This document shows, one piece after another, positions 12,001 through 20,100 of a stretch of 64,000 nucleotides of DNA. How positions within the stretch are numbered: the stretch's first letter is position 1; each line of letters begins with the position of its first letter. Under the pieces are notes generated by a model. It did not search any database, had not been told where the DNA came from, and saw only the letters and a list, made by a program, of their open reading frames with translations. Location: positions 18,306,001 through 18,370,000 of the forward strand of contig JAWQUS010000007.1 of the NCBI GenBank assembly GCA_036365455.1, in the 5' to 3' direction. The position numbers and the translations under genes were made by a program. This DNA comes from Macrosoma leucophasiata. Taxonomy: Eukaryota > Arthropoda > Insecta > Lepidoptera > Hedylidae.

Positions 12001-13372
12001 CTAATGAATTAAATCTATAAAATACCTGCAACAGACTTGCCATGATAATACATTAAGTATGTAAAGAAGTTTTTTATTACAATAAACATGGTTTTGCTTA
12101 CACAAATTGTGATTTAATAAATTAATATATATATATCTATCTATATCGTTGTTTAGTGGTAACGCGGCTTGATGGGTTATCCTAAGGTTGCAGGTTCGAT
12201 TCATGCTCGAAATCATTTTTTTTTCCCTTTTTTTTTATTTTCTAGAGTTCACTTGCAGGTGTTATTGCGAAAAATTAATATTACAATTATAAGTATGCAT
12301 TTTAAAATAATTAAATAGATCTCACAAATTTCAACAAGTACTAGGCAGACACTTAAAATTATATAAAGATTTGCCTTGAACTTACATCAACTTCTGTAGT
12401 ATAGGCAGGTCTATATTGTTTATGAAGCTCCATAAAAATCTTCAAGCAAACTAATACATTCTCTTCATTTTCTATTTCCATCAATTTCAACATTAATATG
12501 AGGATACTTTTCACATACGGACGAAGTGTTTCACTGATGGGCAGCCGATGTATCATTTCCAGTATGAGCTTTCTCACTTGTTGTATATTATATTCAGCAA
12601 TAAAATGTGGTTCGCCTTCTTGCAAAATTTTTAAGAATATTTTTAAAGAGTGATCCAAGAATTGTGGATACTGGGGTGACCCTAATATTACCTGCGGAAA
12701 ATAAACAATGTACAAAAATTTTAAATATTATAATTTATAACCTAAAATAATAATAACAATAAATACGCTTACACTCACAGCTCCACAATAGGTTTATACC
12801 TGTGTTGTGGGTGCCGTTGTATACACAACACAAACACTAAGACCCAAAACACATACCTATATGTAGGCCATACAAATATTATTCTGGTGCAGGGATTAAA
12901 CTCGTCGAACTGGATCATCAAAAATGTAACAAAAATTTTGTAATACAAGTTTGGTACTTCTACTTGACAGCTAAGTAGTTTAATGCAAAAGGAAGATCAG
13001 ATTAATTTTTAATTGTTAGTGATATATGATTGTATATTTGCAAATCTCCAATATAAAAAGGTAATGTGATATAGACATATTTTTAAAATGTATGTGTACC
13101 AAGTAACCTATATGCTGTCAGTATTTCGGCCTCTAAGAAAGATTTCAATAGAATGTGATTGAGCTTATGGATGTTCATATTTTAACATTTCCGAAGTATA
13201 CAAAATTAAATGCTAAAATGTATACCTCAAAATTCTCACTAAGCTCCTGTGCAGCTTTCAGCTTGATTTCATCTTTGGCACCGGGATCCGCTAACATGGT
13301 GACATAGCTGCGATAAGTGTTCATCTGGGTGTGGGGATCACCTGGACCCCCCGATACCATTGCAGCCATCAT
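1..13372 (-). CDS. Nipped-A: Nipped-A / TRRAP, N-terminal half of gene (19 exons, runs off left edge)
   Basis: TRRAP orthologue, the very large PIKK-family pseudokinase that binds transcription activators as a scaffold of the SAGA and Tip60/NuA4 histone acetyltransferase complexes in the nucleus. Exons, 5' to 3' on the minus strand: 13226-13372, 12386-12691, 11416-11610, 10869-11035, 10520-10755, 10056-10260, 8592-8804, 7712-7985, 7324-7542, 5049-6857, 4709-4907, 4234-4469, 3572-3812, 3233-3434, 2616-2949, 2243-2404, 825-1076, 148-347 and 1-70. All junctions are GT-AG and the phases fit, giving 1,889 residues without a stop, about half of a family member. The visible part is the HEAT-repeat solenoid; stretches such as LRPLAYSTLADLVHHVRQHL and HMKDLFVELCLTVPVRLSSL are near-invariant in the family. 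The FAT and kinase-like domains lie outside. The start ATG at 13372 has an in-frame stop at 13394-13396. Confidence 0.97.
148..347 (-). CDS. Nipped-A: Nipped-A exon 18
   Basis: Starts VIDPENPFACSDAVRISLLQ, then AHIHDANNKKQGNKLRRLMT and FAWPCLLGKNYVDPAT. Acceptor TCGCAG, donor GTATAA, ending with two bases of an Arg codon. Confidence 0.94.
436..488 (-). repeat. RTE-type LINE 3'-tail fragment
   Basis: Short piece with an ATCATTACTTCATC start followed by CCAGCCGAAAGACTGCTGGA, the tail seen intact at 28309-28370. It lies in a Nipped-A intron. Confidence 0.5.
540..745 (+). repeat. Interspersed repeat shared with 39.5-39.8 kb and 9.8 kb
   Basis: Contains the motif CTGACTGCACTAGCAGAAGA and a GATGCTGCCCATCCCGC block. 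The same order is found at 39700-39850 on the plus strand, and its end at 9784-9875 on the minus strand. Probably a decayed retroelement end. It lies in intron 17-18 of Nipped-A. Confidence 0.5.
825..1076 (-). CDS. Nipped-A: Nipped-A exon 17
   Basis: Begins FLRDFLENTVAQNYTVEWKR, then AFFRFVEHFASDAMSQELKA and FEKGQKIVGGPPAP. It follows exon 16 so as to rebuild the FLKEYMEEEIPKNYSIAQKR-like block. Acceptor CTGTAG, donor GTAAGT. Confidence 0.95.
1138..1247 (+). repeat. R270 repeat, left part, split by a SINE
   Basis: Decayed copy of the roughly 270-bp repeat best seen at 55275-55585. It breaks at GTCAAT (1242-1247), where a SINE has entered, and resumes at about 1478. Confidence 0.5.
1248..1468 (-). 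mobile_element. tRNA-derived SINE (family S1), copy 1
   Basis: Read on the minus strand it starts with a tRNA-like head: A-box-like GGTTAGTCCAGCGGTGCGAA and B-box GGGTTCGATCCCCG. It ends with an A-rich tail at 1248-1263. Other copies lie near 12.8, 40.7, 46.4 and 47.5-47.9 kb. GTCAAT occurs on both sides and may be a short target-site duplication inside an R270 repeat. Confidence 0.75.
1478..1645 (+). repeat. R270 repeat, right part
   Basis: Continues the repeat interrupted at 1247, with TGCCACTCCTGAGGCCTAAG and then the CCATTTAGTGGCAAGTAGAT segment shared with 34600-34700 and 55490-55520. Confidence 0.55.
1785..2005 (+). repeat. Old interspersed repeat (Helitron-like or SINE-like, class uncertain)
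   Basis: Starts AACTAGCGGCCCGCCCCGGC and ends with a CAAACAAACAAACTCTTCAG segment and TATAATATTAATA. This layout is common in insect genomes. Decayed relatives seem to lie at 11650-11950 and 39140-39350. Confidence 0.45.
2243..2404 (-). CDS. Nipped-A: Nipped-A exon 16
   Basis: Begins EIHKKVENVDCTHWKEPKLI and carries NIDLLFQLLRALCDRF. Acceptor TTGTAG, donor GTATTT, phase 0. Confidence 0.94.
2616..2949 (-). CDS. Nipped-A: Nipped-A exon 15
   Basis: Begins RYPKETLDLIMSDNNIKDQQ, then AEMQFQAIRVVSLLIKFDDT and the WLSSQHDL block of TRRAP. Acceptor TTTCAG, donor GTGAGT, phase 0. Confidence 0.95.
3233..3434 (-). CDS. Nipped-A: Nipped-A exon 14
   Basis: Starts GNFLQSVSKNMENEQKIIIL and contains MIEAGSPFREPLVKFLLR, a strongly conserved TRRAP block. 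Acceptor TTCTAG, donor GTTAGT. Confidence 0.95.
3572..3812 (-). CDS. Nipped-A: Nipped-A exon 13
   Basis: Starts AGFECMQKFLAGFQIDMEMV with MRPLLLTLGDHRNLSVN following. Acceptor TTTTAG, donor GTAAAT, ending with one base of a Gly codon. Confidence 0.94.
3896..3951 (+). repeat. RTE-type LINE 3'-tail fragment
   Basis: TTCAGCAGTGGACGGTCTTT, then GGCTGAAATTGTGATGATTA: only the last ~55 bases of the LINE family found at 28.3 kb, in intron 12-13 of Nipped-A. Confidence 0.5.
4234..4469 (-). CDS. Nipped-A: Nipped-A exon 12
   Basis: Begins DLNINEHKVFFRELLSLCEA, equal in position to the NVVEHKVFYTELLNLCEA block of TRRAP, and ends ELQQ. Acceptor TTCCAG, donor GTTTGT. Confidence 0.95.
4709..4907 (-). CDS. 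Nipped-A: Nipped-A exon 11
   Basis: Starts AMKSLELIAELQNKTVTEVM and contains PPKKHLLRHQPANAQMGLMD. Acceptor TTACAG, donor GTAATT, ending with one base of a Gly or Asp codon. Confidence 0.96.
5049..6857 (-). CDS. Nipped-A: Nipped-A exon 10, large HEAT exon
   Basis: The largest exon, 1,809 bases and 603 residues (655-1257), phase 0 at both ends. It begins FSMMNPQTFQEIF and holds the best conserved part of the solenoid, including YNYFLLLRALFRSIGGGSHD, LPYLPMLMDPLVSALNGS and LCVDNLQPDFLYEHIQPVRA. Acceptor TTTCAG, donor GTAAGC. No frameshift is seen. Confidence 0.98.
6960..7050 (-). mobile_element. tRNA-derived SINE (family S3) fragment
   Basis: On the minus strand it carries a B-box GGTTCAAATCCCG followed by TCTGATGTCAAATTTT. 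The same head-to-body junction occurs in the hairpin SINE at 42753-42926 and in a relic at 37840-37920. Confidence 0.55.
7073..7237 (+). repeat. R270 interspersed repeat, partial
   Basis: Contains ACAAACAAGCATGCAGCTCA and TTAAGTGATGACTGCAGCAA, then an AGAGGTCAAAATGCAGATG block. Left part of the family, in intron 9-10 of Nipped-A. Confidence 0.6.
7324..7542 (-). CDS. Nipped-A: Nipped-A exon 9
   Basis: No initiator Met. Reading starts in a Thr-rich segment, then VFIRLVRWGLQSLDIYTLAA and SKEEKEVLEHFSGV, matching the IKLVKYAMQALDIYQV and KEEKEVLEHFAGV blocks of TRRAP. Acceptor AAATAG, donor GTAAGT, phase 0. Confidence 0.93.
7712..7985 (-). CDS. Nipped-A: Nipped-A exon 8
   Basis: The first half is a Ser/Thr/Pro-rich linker, replaced in vertebrates by a Pro/Ala-rich one. 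The second half is the invariant YRTLVKTLVCGVKTITWGCA. Acceptor TTGCAG, donor GTAAGT after CK, phase 0. Confidence 0.93.
8592..8804 (-). CDS. Nipped-A: Nipped-A exon 7
   Basis: Begins SIQTMSCKLLLNLVDCIRQR and ends LQLPALMAK plus two bases (TG) of a Cys codon. The donor is GTGATT, a weaker site. It is chosen because joining to 7985 restores the AKCKQ sequence that parallels KKCKPQ in vertebrate TRRAP. A low-complexity Ala/Thr stretch lies in the middle. Confidence 0.9.
8862..9339. mobile_element. Candidate MITE with 14-bp terminal inverted repeats
   Basis: AAAGGAGATGTTGC at 8862-8875 recurs inverted at 9326-9339, and TTAAC lies just outside both ends. About 480 bp, no coding capacity, in intron 6-7 of Nipped-A. 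TTAA next to the ends would suit a piggyBac-type element, but this is an inference from two short motifs. Confidence 0.45.
9437..9738. mobile_element. Inverted-repeat element with GTCCATAAAATACG ends
   Basis: The left end reads GTCCATAAAATACGTCACGC near 9445 and the right end inverted reads AGCCGTCCATAAAATACGTT. About 300 bp. A related end (GGAGCCATCCAGAAATTACG) occurs at 34076-34095. Non-coding, in intron 6-7 of Nipped-A. Confidence 0.5.
9784..9875 (-). repeat. End of interspersed repeat with a perfect 14-bp hairpin
   Basis: On the minus strand, the end of the family at 540-745 and 39460-39850. It holds the perfect inverted repeat GGTAGGGTCGTCAC (9791-9804 and 9815-9828) around a 10-base loop. 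Confidence 0.5.
9943..9982 (+). repeat. RTE-type LINE 3'-tail fragment
   Basis: TTGTCCAGCAGAGGAAGTCT, then a GGCTGAAATGATGATGATGA end: a 40-base tail of the family at 28.3 kb. Confidence 0.5.
10056..10260 (-). CDS. Nipped-A: Nipped-A exon 6
   Basis: Reads FVPYMERLFDED, then LRPLAYSTLADLVHHVRQHL, a family hallmark, and NVHDESLPT. Acceptor TTACAG, donor GTATGT, ending with two bases of the next codon. Confidence 0.96.
10520..10755 (-). CDS. Nipped-A: Nipped-A exon 5
   Basis: Contains GAQIKTLAFLAYIIRIYQ and CPPEVAHLRKELVIATRHIL, strongly conserved in TRRAP. Acceptor TTTCAG, donor GTAAGT, ending with one base of a Lys codon. Confidence 0.95.
10869..11035 (-). CDS. Nipped-A: Nipped-A exon 4
   Basis: Too short for a long ORF but clear by homology: it starts YNLIPRSVLSLKVIQELPII and contains VVLMYQLYKQNVHQEV, then PLIMETITLQPAATH. 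Acceptor TTTCAG, donor GTATTT. The exon ends with two bases of the next Arg codon. Confidence 0.93.
11416..11610 (-). CDS. Nipped-A: Nipped-A exon 3
   Basis: Residues 152-216, acceptor TTCCAG, donor GTATGC, phase 0. Begins IHKFLQWVKAIYSDLP, which matches the FLQFVKRIYKELP segment of TRRAP. The rest, a linker of about 40 residues, is less conserved. Confidence 0.92.
11650..11965 (+). repeat. Decayed interspersed repeat in Nipped-A intron 2-3
   Basis: Starts ACTAGCTTTACCCGGCAAAC and ends CCATTCTGGAGTTTTAGACT plus ACAAACAGC, a layout like the element at 1785-2005. Bases 11782-11822 are identical, inverted, to 42752-42792. Confidence 0.4.
12145..12232 (+). mobile_element. tRNA-like SINE head
   Basis: TTTAGTGGTAACGCGGCTTG resembles an A box, and GCAGGTTCGATTCATGCTCG a B box. 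A T-rich stretch follows. The spacing is tRNA-like but no full cloverleaf is evident, so I call it a SINE head, not a tRNA gene. Confidence 0.4.
12386..12691 (-). CDS. Nipped-A: Nipped-A exon 2
   Basis: Residues 50-151, phase 0 at both ends (acceptor CCGCAG, donor GTAAGT). First HEAT-type helices, with FLDHSLKIFLKILQEGEPHF and LRPYVKSILILMLKLMEIEN. Confidence 0.95.
12763..12923 (-). mobile_element. tRNA-derived SINE S1, copy 2, head truncated
   Basis: Carries the S1 body (ACGCTTACACTCACAGCTCC, then GTAGGCCATACAAATATTAT) and a mutated B box, and stops before the A box. In intron 1-2 of Nipped-A. Confidence 0.65.
13226..13372 (-). CDS. Nipped-A: Nipped-A exon 1, start codon
   Basis: Residues 1-49. 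Three Mets (1, 2 and 5) lie near the start; the first, at 13372, follows an in-frame TAA at 13394-13396. The end of the exon reads KAAQELSENFE, close to the KMMQEVSENFE-type N-terminus of TRRAP. Donor GTATAC, phase 0. Confidence 0.93.
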
Positions 13373-13724
13373 TTTTTGATGTTTATTTTGTTGTTAAACT
13401 ATTATTTTAATGTTAGGTTTAGATAGATCGGCATGTCGCATTGAGAAGCGCGTTATCACATTGTTTAATACATTAACAAAAAGCTAACTCTTTAAAATCA
13501 CTGTACGTTCATATAATTGTGTATCAATTCAATTCAATTCTGAAGAATTCATTTAAAAAACACACTTATAATTATAGTTCCGATATTATTTTTTTACCAA
13601 CAAAAGCAAGCGACACAAATAATTAAAAAATTTAAGATAAATGTCAAACGTCTGTGTCAACTGTCAACATTTTTTTTTTTAAATGTTTTACGTCCACGGA
13701 AGAAAGTCCTTAACAGCCAAATTT

Positions 13725-13950
13725 CTTATGATAATGAATATCCATATGGAAGATGACGATGATTGGATGCTTCCATGTGGAATATGATGAGATGGCTCCA
13801 GTAAAGTGATGGGGACTTTACTAGGAGATTTTACGAAGTTTTGGAGGCAGCATAAAAAATCATGTTTCACTTCATAATATCACTTTCTTACGCCTGTGAA
13901 CGTCACCGAATGCTTTATGATAAAAATCCCACCATTTCTACACACAAAAA
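13725..13950 (-). repeat. 220-bp repeat, inverted copy of 16290-16510
   Basis: Read on the minus strand it gives GTGGGATTTTTATCATAAAG, later CCATCTCATCATATTCCACA and ATATTCATT, in the same order as 16290-16510 on the plus strand. Class unknown. Confidence 0.6.
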
Positions 13951-14089
13951 CGCGACTATTCCCAAATTTCCAAAATAATATCACGCAGCGATACAGCTCT
14001 TTTCCGCGTTCCCGCCAAAACTCCTCTCAACATTTTTCTTGCCAATAGTGGTGTACCTAACCCTACCTACTCAGTTTTGAGCACAGATC

Positions 14090-14540
14090 ACTATACGTAG
14101 TTTGAGATTAGGCGCGAGGACTACAGTAGAGCATAGTAATGAAATGAAACGTACAGTGCAATGCGGACCTTCGAGCCACTTCAAGGGTTGGCCTCTTTGC
14201 CTGGGCATATTTTGACCCCGACTCAGCGGAGCCGTGATCAGGGATTAGGTAGTCGAAGGCGGTGCGTATGCGAACCTTATTGGCGCGTGCGCTAAAACTG
14301 CTGTTAGTAAATTCGCTGCACCGCTGCATCAACTTGGTGGCGAACAGTGAGTGTCATGAAGTCACTCAGCCTTAGCCGGGCATCGCTGCGCAGCCACCGC
14401 CAGGCGCTCAGTGTTAGTCCCTATCGCGATCGTGAAATAAGCCCAACCGTTGGCCAGAGATCGAATGCGGCCGAGGACGTCTAAACATTGGGTGTAGAGA
14501 GTTGTAGTTCCCACTTCCCACAGCTTTCGAGGAAGGTAAG
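14090..14540 (+). promoter_or_regulatory. GC-richer island, possible plexin promoter and leader exon
   Basis: Clearly richer in G+C and CpG than its surroundings. It ends with GAGGAAG followed by GTAAGA (from about 14537), a good splice donor. A leader exon spliced to the AG at 17089-17090 would put 5' UTR just before the plexin ATG. The acceptor has a poor pyrimidine tract. The region could also be a decayed retroelement. Confidence 0.25.
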
Positions 14541-15171
14541 ATGCTTTTAATGGTTTGTACTTCTTTAGCGTAACAATCCAATCCCAGAAGTAAAAAAAAA
14601 CGACAAAAAAGTTTAGCAGCTAACTATAGACTGTTGCTTTTATCTATTTAGCAACTAACTTCAGACTGGGAGTTTTGGCGGGAACCTTGAAAGAGGCGTA
14701 TGGTGCTCTTATTTTATTTCATTTTCGTGGTGTATGTTGTTTAAGTTATATTGAATAAAGTTGCATCCCCACATCCACGAAATTTTAGAACAATAACTTT
14801 AAGTAGTACCTATGGATTAATAATTCAATAATGCAAGACGTATGCAGAAATTTTTTTTTATTGATTATGTTATATTTTAATGTATACATTAAAATCTAAA
14901 CATATATTGTAAACCACTATAAACTTTATTAATAAATTGATTATAATGGCTGTAAGTCCATTTTATTTTATCCCTATTTTCCTTAAGCTTAATTTAAAAT
15001 CATGGACTCGTAGCTGTCTGTGGAACTCATTTCGCTATGGATTACTGCAAAAATAATCAACTAGAAAATAGAATCATCGCCACACCCATATAGTATCTAC
15101 ACATAGTATGATACCATGGAATATTTAAAATTTAATGTTTAATTATATATATATATATTATATATATAAGT

Positions 15172-15345
15172 TTAATGTACGGCTCCGTAATTGCCAGGAC
15201 CAGAGGCATAACACCTTAGGCCTCAGGGGTCGACGCATCTACACTTCGACCTTGGTCTTTGTGTGGGTATCTATAGGCTGCAGTCATCACTTAACATCAA
15301 TGTGAACTGCAAGCTTGTTTGCCACTTGCATTATTAAAAAATGCG
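15172..15345 (-). repeat. R270 interspersed repeat, partial
   Basis: Contains TACGGCTCCGTAATTGCCAG, ACACCTTAGGCCTCAGGGGT and GGCTGCAGTCATCACTTAAC, matching 34700-34870. Confidence 0.65.
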
Positions 15346-15349
15346 ATTT

Positions 15350-15696
15350 ACCACAATTCTATATATATATCGGCACGGACGTATTATTAGTTTTATCGTC
15401 CGACATAGTGGGCGTATAAAGTGGGTAGTCGAGCAACGAAACAACGAATTACACTCACAAGTCACTGTACACAACCACAACACAATATCAGACCGAAACG
15501 ACAGAAACAGTGCCTAGCTTGGAGGAGAACTTATCATGAGAACGATCAAATGGTAATTGAGCCTTGATCCGACCTCCCTCCAACGGCTAGGCTCTGTTGT
15601 AGCACGAAGTTAATTGCAACATGGCGACCGTGGCGCCCTTTACCGGACCTCGTGCTTTGTCAGTTATCGGTCCGTACTAGTGACCGTCTCCGACAC

Positions 15697-15730
<34 letters not shown>

Positions 15731-15780
15731 TCTATATATCTATGTATAATAAACTTTGTTAAACACTCTTAAATTCATAA
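15350..15780 (+). other. LTR-like stretch (uncertain)
   Basis: Has a TATA-like GCGTATAAAGTGGG at 15412, an ATGGCGACCGTGGCGCCC block at 15621 reminiscent of a primer-binding region, (AT)n, and AATAAA at about 15747. The ends were not found as a matched pair, so a solo LTR is only a possibility. Confidence 0.25.
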
Positions 15781-16129
15781 TTTTTACTTCATTCAATGTC
15801 TTGTGTACCACAAGACATTTCGTCTTAAAGTTTGGGATTCATTGATAAATGCTTCATTATCGACAAGATTTTCATTCTTTTCCTATGCTCGGTTTCAATA
15901 AATTACTAACGTAGGTAGGCTTACATAGCTTACTATCCGTTATAATTTGATATTTCATCCATACATTAACTCTCACAATCAACCGTTACTTTTACGTACG
16001 GAATACTACGGATATTGGTAAGTTATTGGAACCTGGCCCTAGTAATGCCATCTTACCAGAAAGAAGAAGGTTTTAACAGACTGTTATAATGGGGATGTTC
16101 GTATCAACTGAGATCTTTGAAATCCTTAA

Positions 16130-16270
16130 CTACCACAGAGGCAGATCATCTTAAGCCTTAGGGGTGGCAACGCATCTGCACATTTACCACTGGTTTTTGT
16201 GTAGGTGTCTTCAGGCTACAGTCGTCACTAAACATCCGTGCTGCGTGTTTGTCACCTTCGTTACATAAAA
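16130..16270 (-). repeat. R270 interspersed repeat, partial
   Basis: Shows the degraded series TTAAGCCTTAGGGGTGGCAA, GCATCTGCACATTTACCACT and CAGTCGTCACTAAACATC of this family, minus orientation. Confidence 0.5.
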
Positions 16271-16289
16271 AAATATGTATGTGTAGTTA

Positions 16290-16510
16290 TGTTTTATGTG
16301 TCAAAATTGTGGGATTTTTATCATAAAGCAATCGATAGCGTGCACGGGTGTAGGAAAGTGATTTAATGCAATGTAAAGTGTTTTTTCGTGCTCCTCCGAA
16401 ACTTCATAAGAAGGACCTACTCCCCATTAGTTCACTGGACATCCCATCAACTTCCATATGGAACCATCTCATCATCGCGATCGTCATCCTCTATAAATAT
16501 ATTCATTAAC
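16290..16510 (+). repeat. 220-bp repeat, inverted copy of 13725-13950
   Basis: Starts TGTGGGATTTTTATCATAAA and ends TATAAATATATTCATT. See 13725-13950. Confidence 0.6.
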
Positions 16511-17095
16511 TATGTTAGAGATTTATGAAATGAGCAGTTGTATGTAATTATAATATTACTTGATCAATGGCGTTATAGTCTATAGCTGTCTCTTTGCCAA
16601 ACGAAAAGAAAAATTAAAACATTTTGTCATCTTAAATAAAAATCACAGTCATGTCCCAGGAAAATTGTAACTTTATGGTCACCTTACTTAGAAAGAGACG
16701 GCCTGCCCTTAGAGAGAGAGATATATTATAGAGAGAGCTATATTTAGGTTTGCTTCAAATAGGTAATATGGTTGTGTGGTATGGCTTGTGTGGTCTCCAC
16801 TTTTACCTACAAGCTTCTTGATAGCCGCCCATGTCCATACTCCATCCCTAGTCACGGTACAGGACACCACAGACCAATAATGAAAAATCTGGTTTACAGC
16901 ACAGACCAATAACCATGGATACAGTCTACAACCAACTCTACAATCTTGAAAAAAAAAAGTTGTTTATTCCATGTCATCGGCTTCGATGTATAGCTTTTAC
17001 ATTATTTTCGTAATCGTAAAATGGGTTGAAAATGAAACAAATATAACACAGTGGTTGTGAAAACGTAATGAACATTATTACAAATGCAGCTTAAA

Positions 17096-17101
17096 ATGTG
17101 A
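17096..17101 (+). promoter_or_regulatory. Start-stop upstream ORF (ATG TGA)
   Basis: ATG at 17096 is followed at once by TGA, two bases before the plexin ATG at 17104, in another frame. Start-stop elements can stall ribosomes and lower translation of the next ORF. That it acts so here is inference, and it requires these bases to be in the mRNA leader. Confidence 0.4.
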
Positions 17102-17103
17102 TC

Positions 17104-20100
17104 ATGGCTAGTTTCACAGCGGTATTAGTCATAACACTCTGGCTTCGATCCACAATAGTGTGTGGATACGAGTTTATATCACAATATCCCAGCAGCAAAA
17201 ATGAGACATTCATGTTTTATCACCTCGCTGTGGACAGAGTGAGCGGTCAAGTATACACAGGATCCATGAACTGGGTTCATCAGCTCAGCCCAGACCTGAA
17301 ACCAATCCATGTTATAAGGACTGGCCCCATACAGGATAACCCATTGTGTCATGCCAGCGGTTGTTCGTCGCCCGAAATCCAAACAACATTGACTAACAAC
17401 GTCAACAAAATACTAGTGATCGATCAAGAGTCGAGAATAGTGATCGCTTGCGGATCAGTAGCCCAAGGTTCGTGTTTCAAGTATAAACTGGGTGATATAT
17501 CTGCCAAACCTGAATTCATCGCAGAGAGTGTTGCTGCCAACGACGCGGAGGCTTCAACATATGCTTTTATTGGTCCCGAGCGTTATATTTCTTGGGACCG
17601 TTCAAATGTGCTGTATGTGGGAACTACGTTCACAAACAATGGAGAGTACAGACACGACGTGCCTGCGATATCTAGTAGAGACCTGATGACCCTGCAGCTC
17701 GCTCAGTTTACTTTCTCCAAGCAGAGCTTGATACAAATAGATGTGAAGTATAGAGACAATTTCCTAGTGCAATATGTGTATGGATTTAACGCCAGTGATT
17801 ATGCATATTTTCTTATAATACAGAAACATTCACATCTTGCAGGCAATGAGGAGCTAGGTTATGTGTCAAGGTTGGCCCGCACTTGTGTCAATGATGATAA
17901 CTATAATAGTTATACAGAGATAACGTTAGAATGTAATGTAAATGAAGAGTCTAATGGTAAGATTGAAATTGTCAATTACAATTTAGTTCAAGATGCTAAG
18001 ATAGCTAAAGCAGGTGTAACTTTAGCCACACAGCTCGGTATTGAGACTGGTGACCCAATACTAGTTGCATTATTCAGTCCCTCTAAAGGCATCACTAATG
18101 AGCCTACAACAAAATCGGCAATTTGTGTGTATTCCTTACAAGAGATAGAGATTAAGTTTAATGAGAATGTTCACATGTGTTTTAATGGCAGTACTAAGGC
18201 TCGGAACATGGGCTATATATCAGGTATGATATCTGATGGTAAATGCCCTAGTGTTGGGTCCACAGGTAATATACTTAATTTTTGTGAAGTAGGTCTGAAA
18301 ATCAGTGGGCTTTATCCAATTAAAACTATGTCAGTGATTCACTGGAATAATACTTTAATCACTTCTGTAACTATGTCTGTTACTGGTTTACACACTGTAG
18401 CATTTTTAGGTACTAGCGAAGGAACTTTAAAGAAAGTGTTGATTGATGCTGAAAAAGCTCTAGAATACTCTAGTGAAGAACTGCTACCGGGACAGAAAAT
18501 TTTACCTGATACTACTTTATCTCCATACCAAAAAACACTTTACGTATTGGCAGAAAATACAATTGTTCAAATTCCCACTGAGCGATGCGCTGAACATGGT
18601 AATTGTTCCTCATGTCTAGAATCAAATGATCCTCATTGCGGGTGGTGCTCACTGGAAAAACGTTGCACAGTTCAGAGCATGTGTCAAAAAGGTACACAGA
18701 GTGCTCCCAGATGGCTATCTCAATACACTGGTCAACAATGCATTGACTTTGAACAGATATTACCTGATAGAATATCCATGAATGAAGTTACTACAGTGCA
18801 GCTAATTATCAGGACACTTCCAGAATTACCTTTTGGAGCCAAGTATAAGTGTGTTTTTGGTAATGCTCCACCAATTGATGCTGCAGTAACATCAAACGGT
18901 CTAGCCTGTCCTACTCCAGATATAAAACATAGACCTAAAATTTTACAAAACCAAGATCATGTCTATGTTCCACTATCAGTTCACTCCTCAGAAACTAACA
19001 AAGATTTTGTATCACGAAATTTTGCGTACTATGATTGTGCAAAGCACACAACATGTCATAGTTGTATAATGAGTGAATGGGCATGCAACTGGTGCATTTA
19101 TGATAACAGATGCACTCATGACACCTCCATTTGTCAAAGAACTATAATTAGTGGTGAAAATAACCCAACCAAATTACTCAACCATGGTATTGGACATTGT
19201 CCTCGAATTAGGCAGTATAAAAAACCCATCTTACTGCCTAATAATGTGCCCAAAGAATTGGAACTAGAAGTAGAGAACTTGCCACATTTACAACCCGGGC
19301 ACACTGGCTTTCAATGTATTGTAAGTATAGAATTAGCAAATATGATTTTGCCAGCCAGAGTGGAGTCCAACCATTTCATAGTCTGTGACAAAACAATGTA
19401 TTCATATGAAGAAGATGTTGGAGAATATAATGTGAGTGTTAAAGTATTTTGGAATCACAAACATTACATAGATACAATAACAATAACATTATATAAATGT
19501 GAAATTCTAGGATCTCATAGGGATCATGCTGACTGTTCGCTTTGTATCACACGAAATTCAATTTACCAGTGTACTTGGTGTGGCAACTCATGTTCTTACA
19601 GTGAATCTTGCCTTGAGAATCCAGTGACGGAATGTCCTAAACCCAGAATTGACATGATCAAGCCATTAAGTGGTCCTATAGAAGGGGGAACATTGGTAAC
19701 TATTGAAGGTAGCAATCTGGGTTTAAGAGTTGAAGAAGTTACTGGAAAAGTGCGAATTGGAGAAGTGTTTTGTGACATAGAAGATTTTGAAGTGTCTGTG
19801 AGTATAACTTGCAGAACAGGTCCATCCAATGGCACAACAGTAGCACCTGTTATTGTAGAAAATGATGCTGGTTATACAGAATCTTCTGTGCTGTTTAGTT
19901 ACAAGAATATAAAATTGCAAGGTGTTTATCCTACTATAGGCCCTATATCTGGTGGTACACAACTAGCTATTGGAGGACAACATTTGAATATTGGTTCAAC
20001 TGTTTTAGCATACCTAGATGAATTACCATGTTCTGTAAATAAAACACAGACCTCTAATAGCAGACTAATATGCATAACACCAAAAGCAAATATACCCCGT

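Larger units (their letters stand above)
13373..17103. other. Spacer between divergent Nipped-A and plexin genes
   Basis: Holds the upstream regions of both genes. Seen in it: an inverted pair of ~220-bp repeats (13725-13950, 16290-16510), a GC-richer island (14090-14540), two R270 repeats, an LTR-like stretch (15350-15780), AT dinucleotide runs, and a short perfect hairpin (15796-15818). No protein-coding exon is recognised. Confidence 0.6.

Noticed and set aside
17098..17103. Plexin start at GTG 17098
   Set aside because: GTG is not a usual start in animal nuclear genes; the ATG at 17104 is in frame and in good context.
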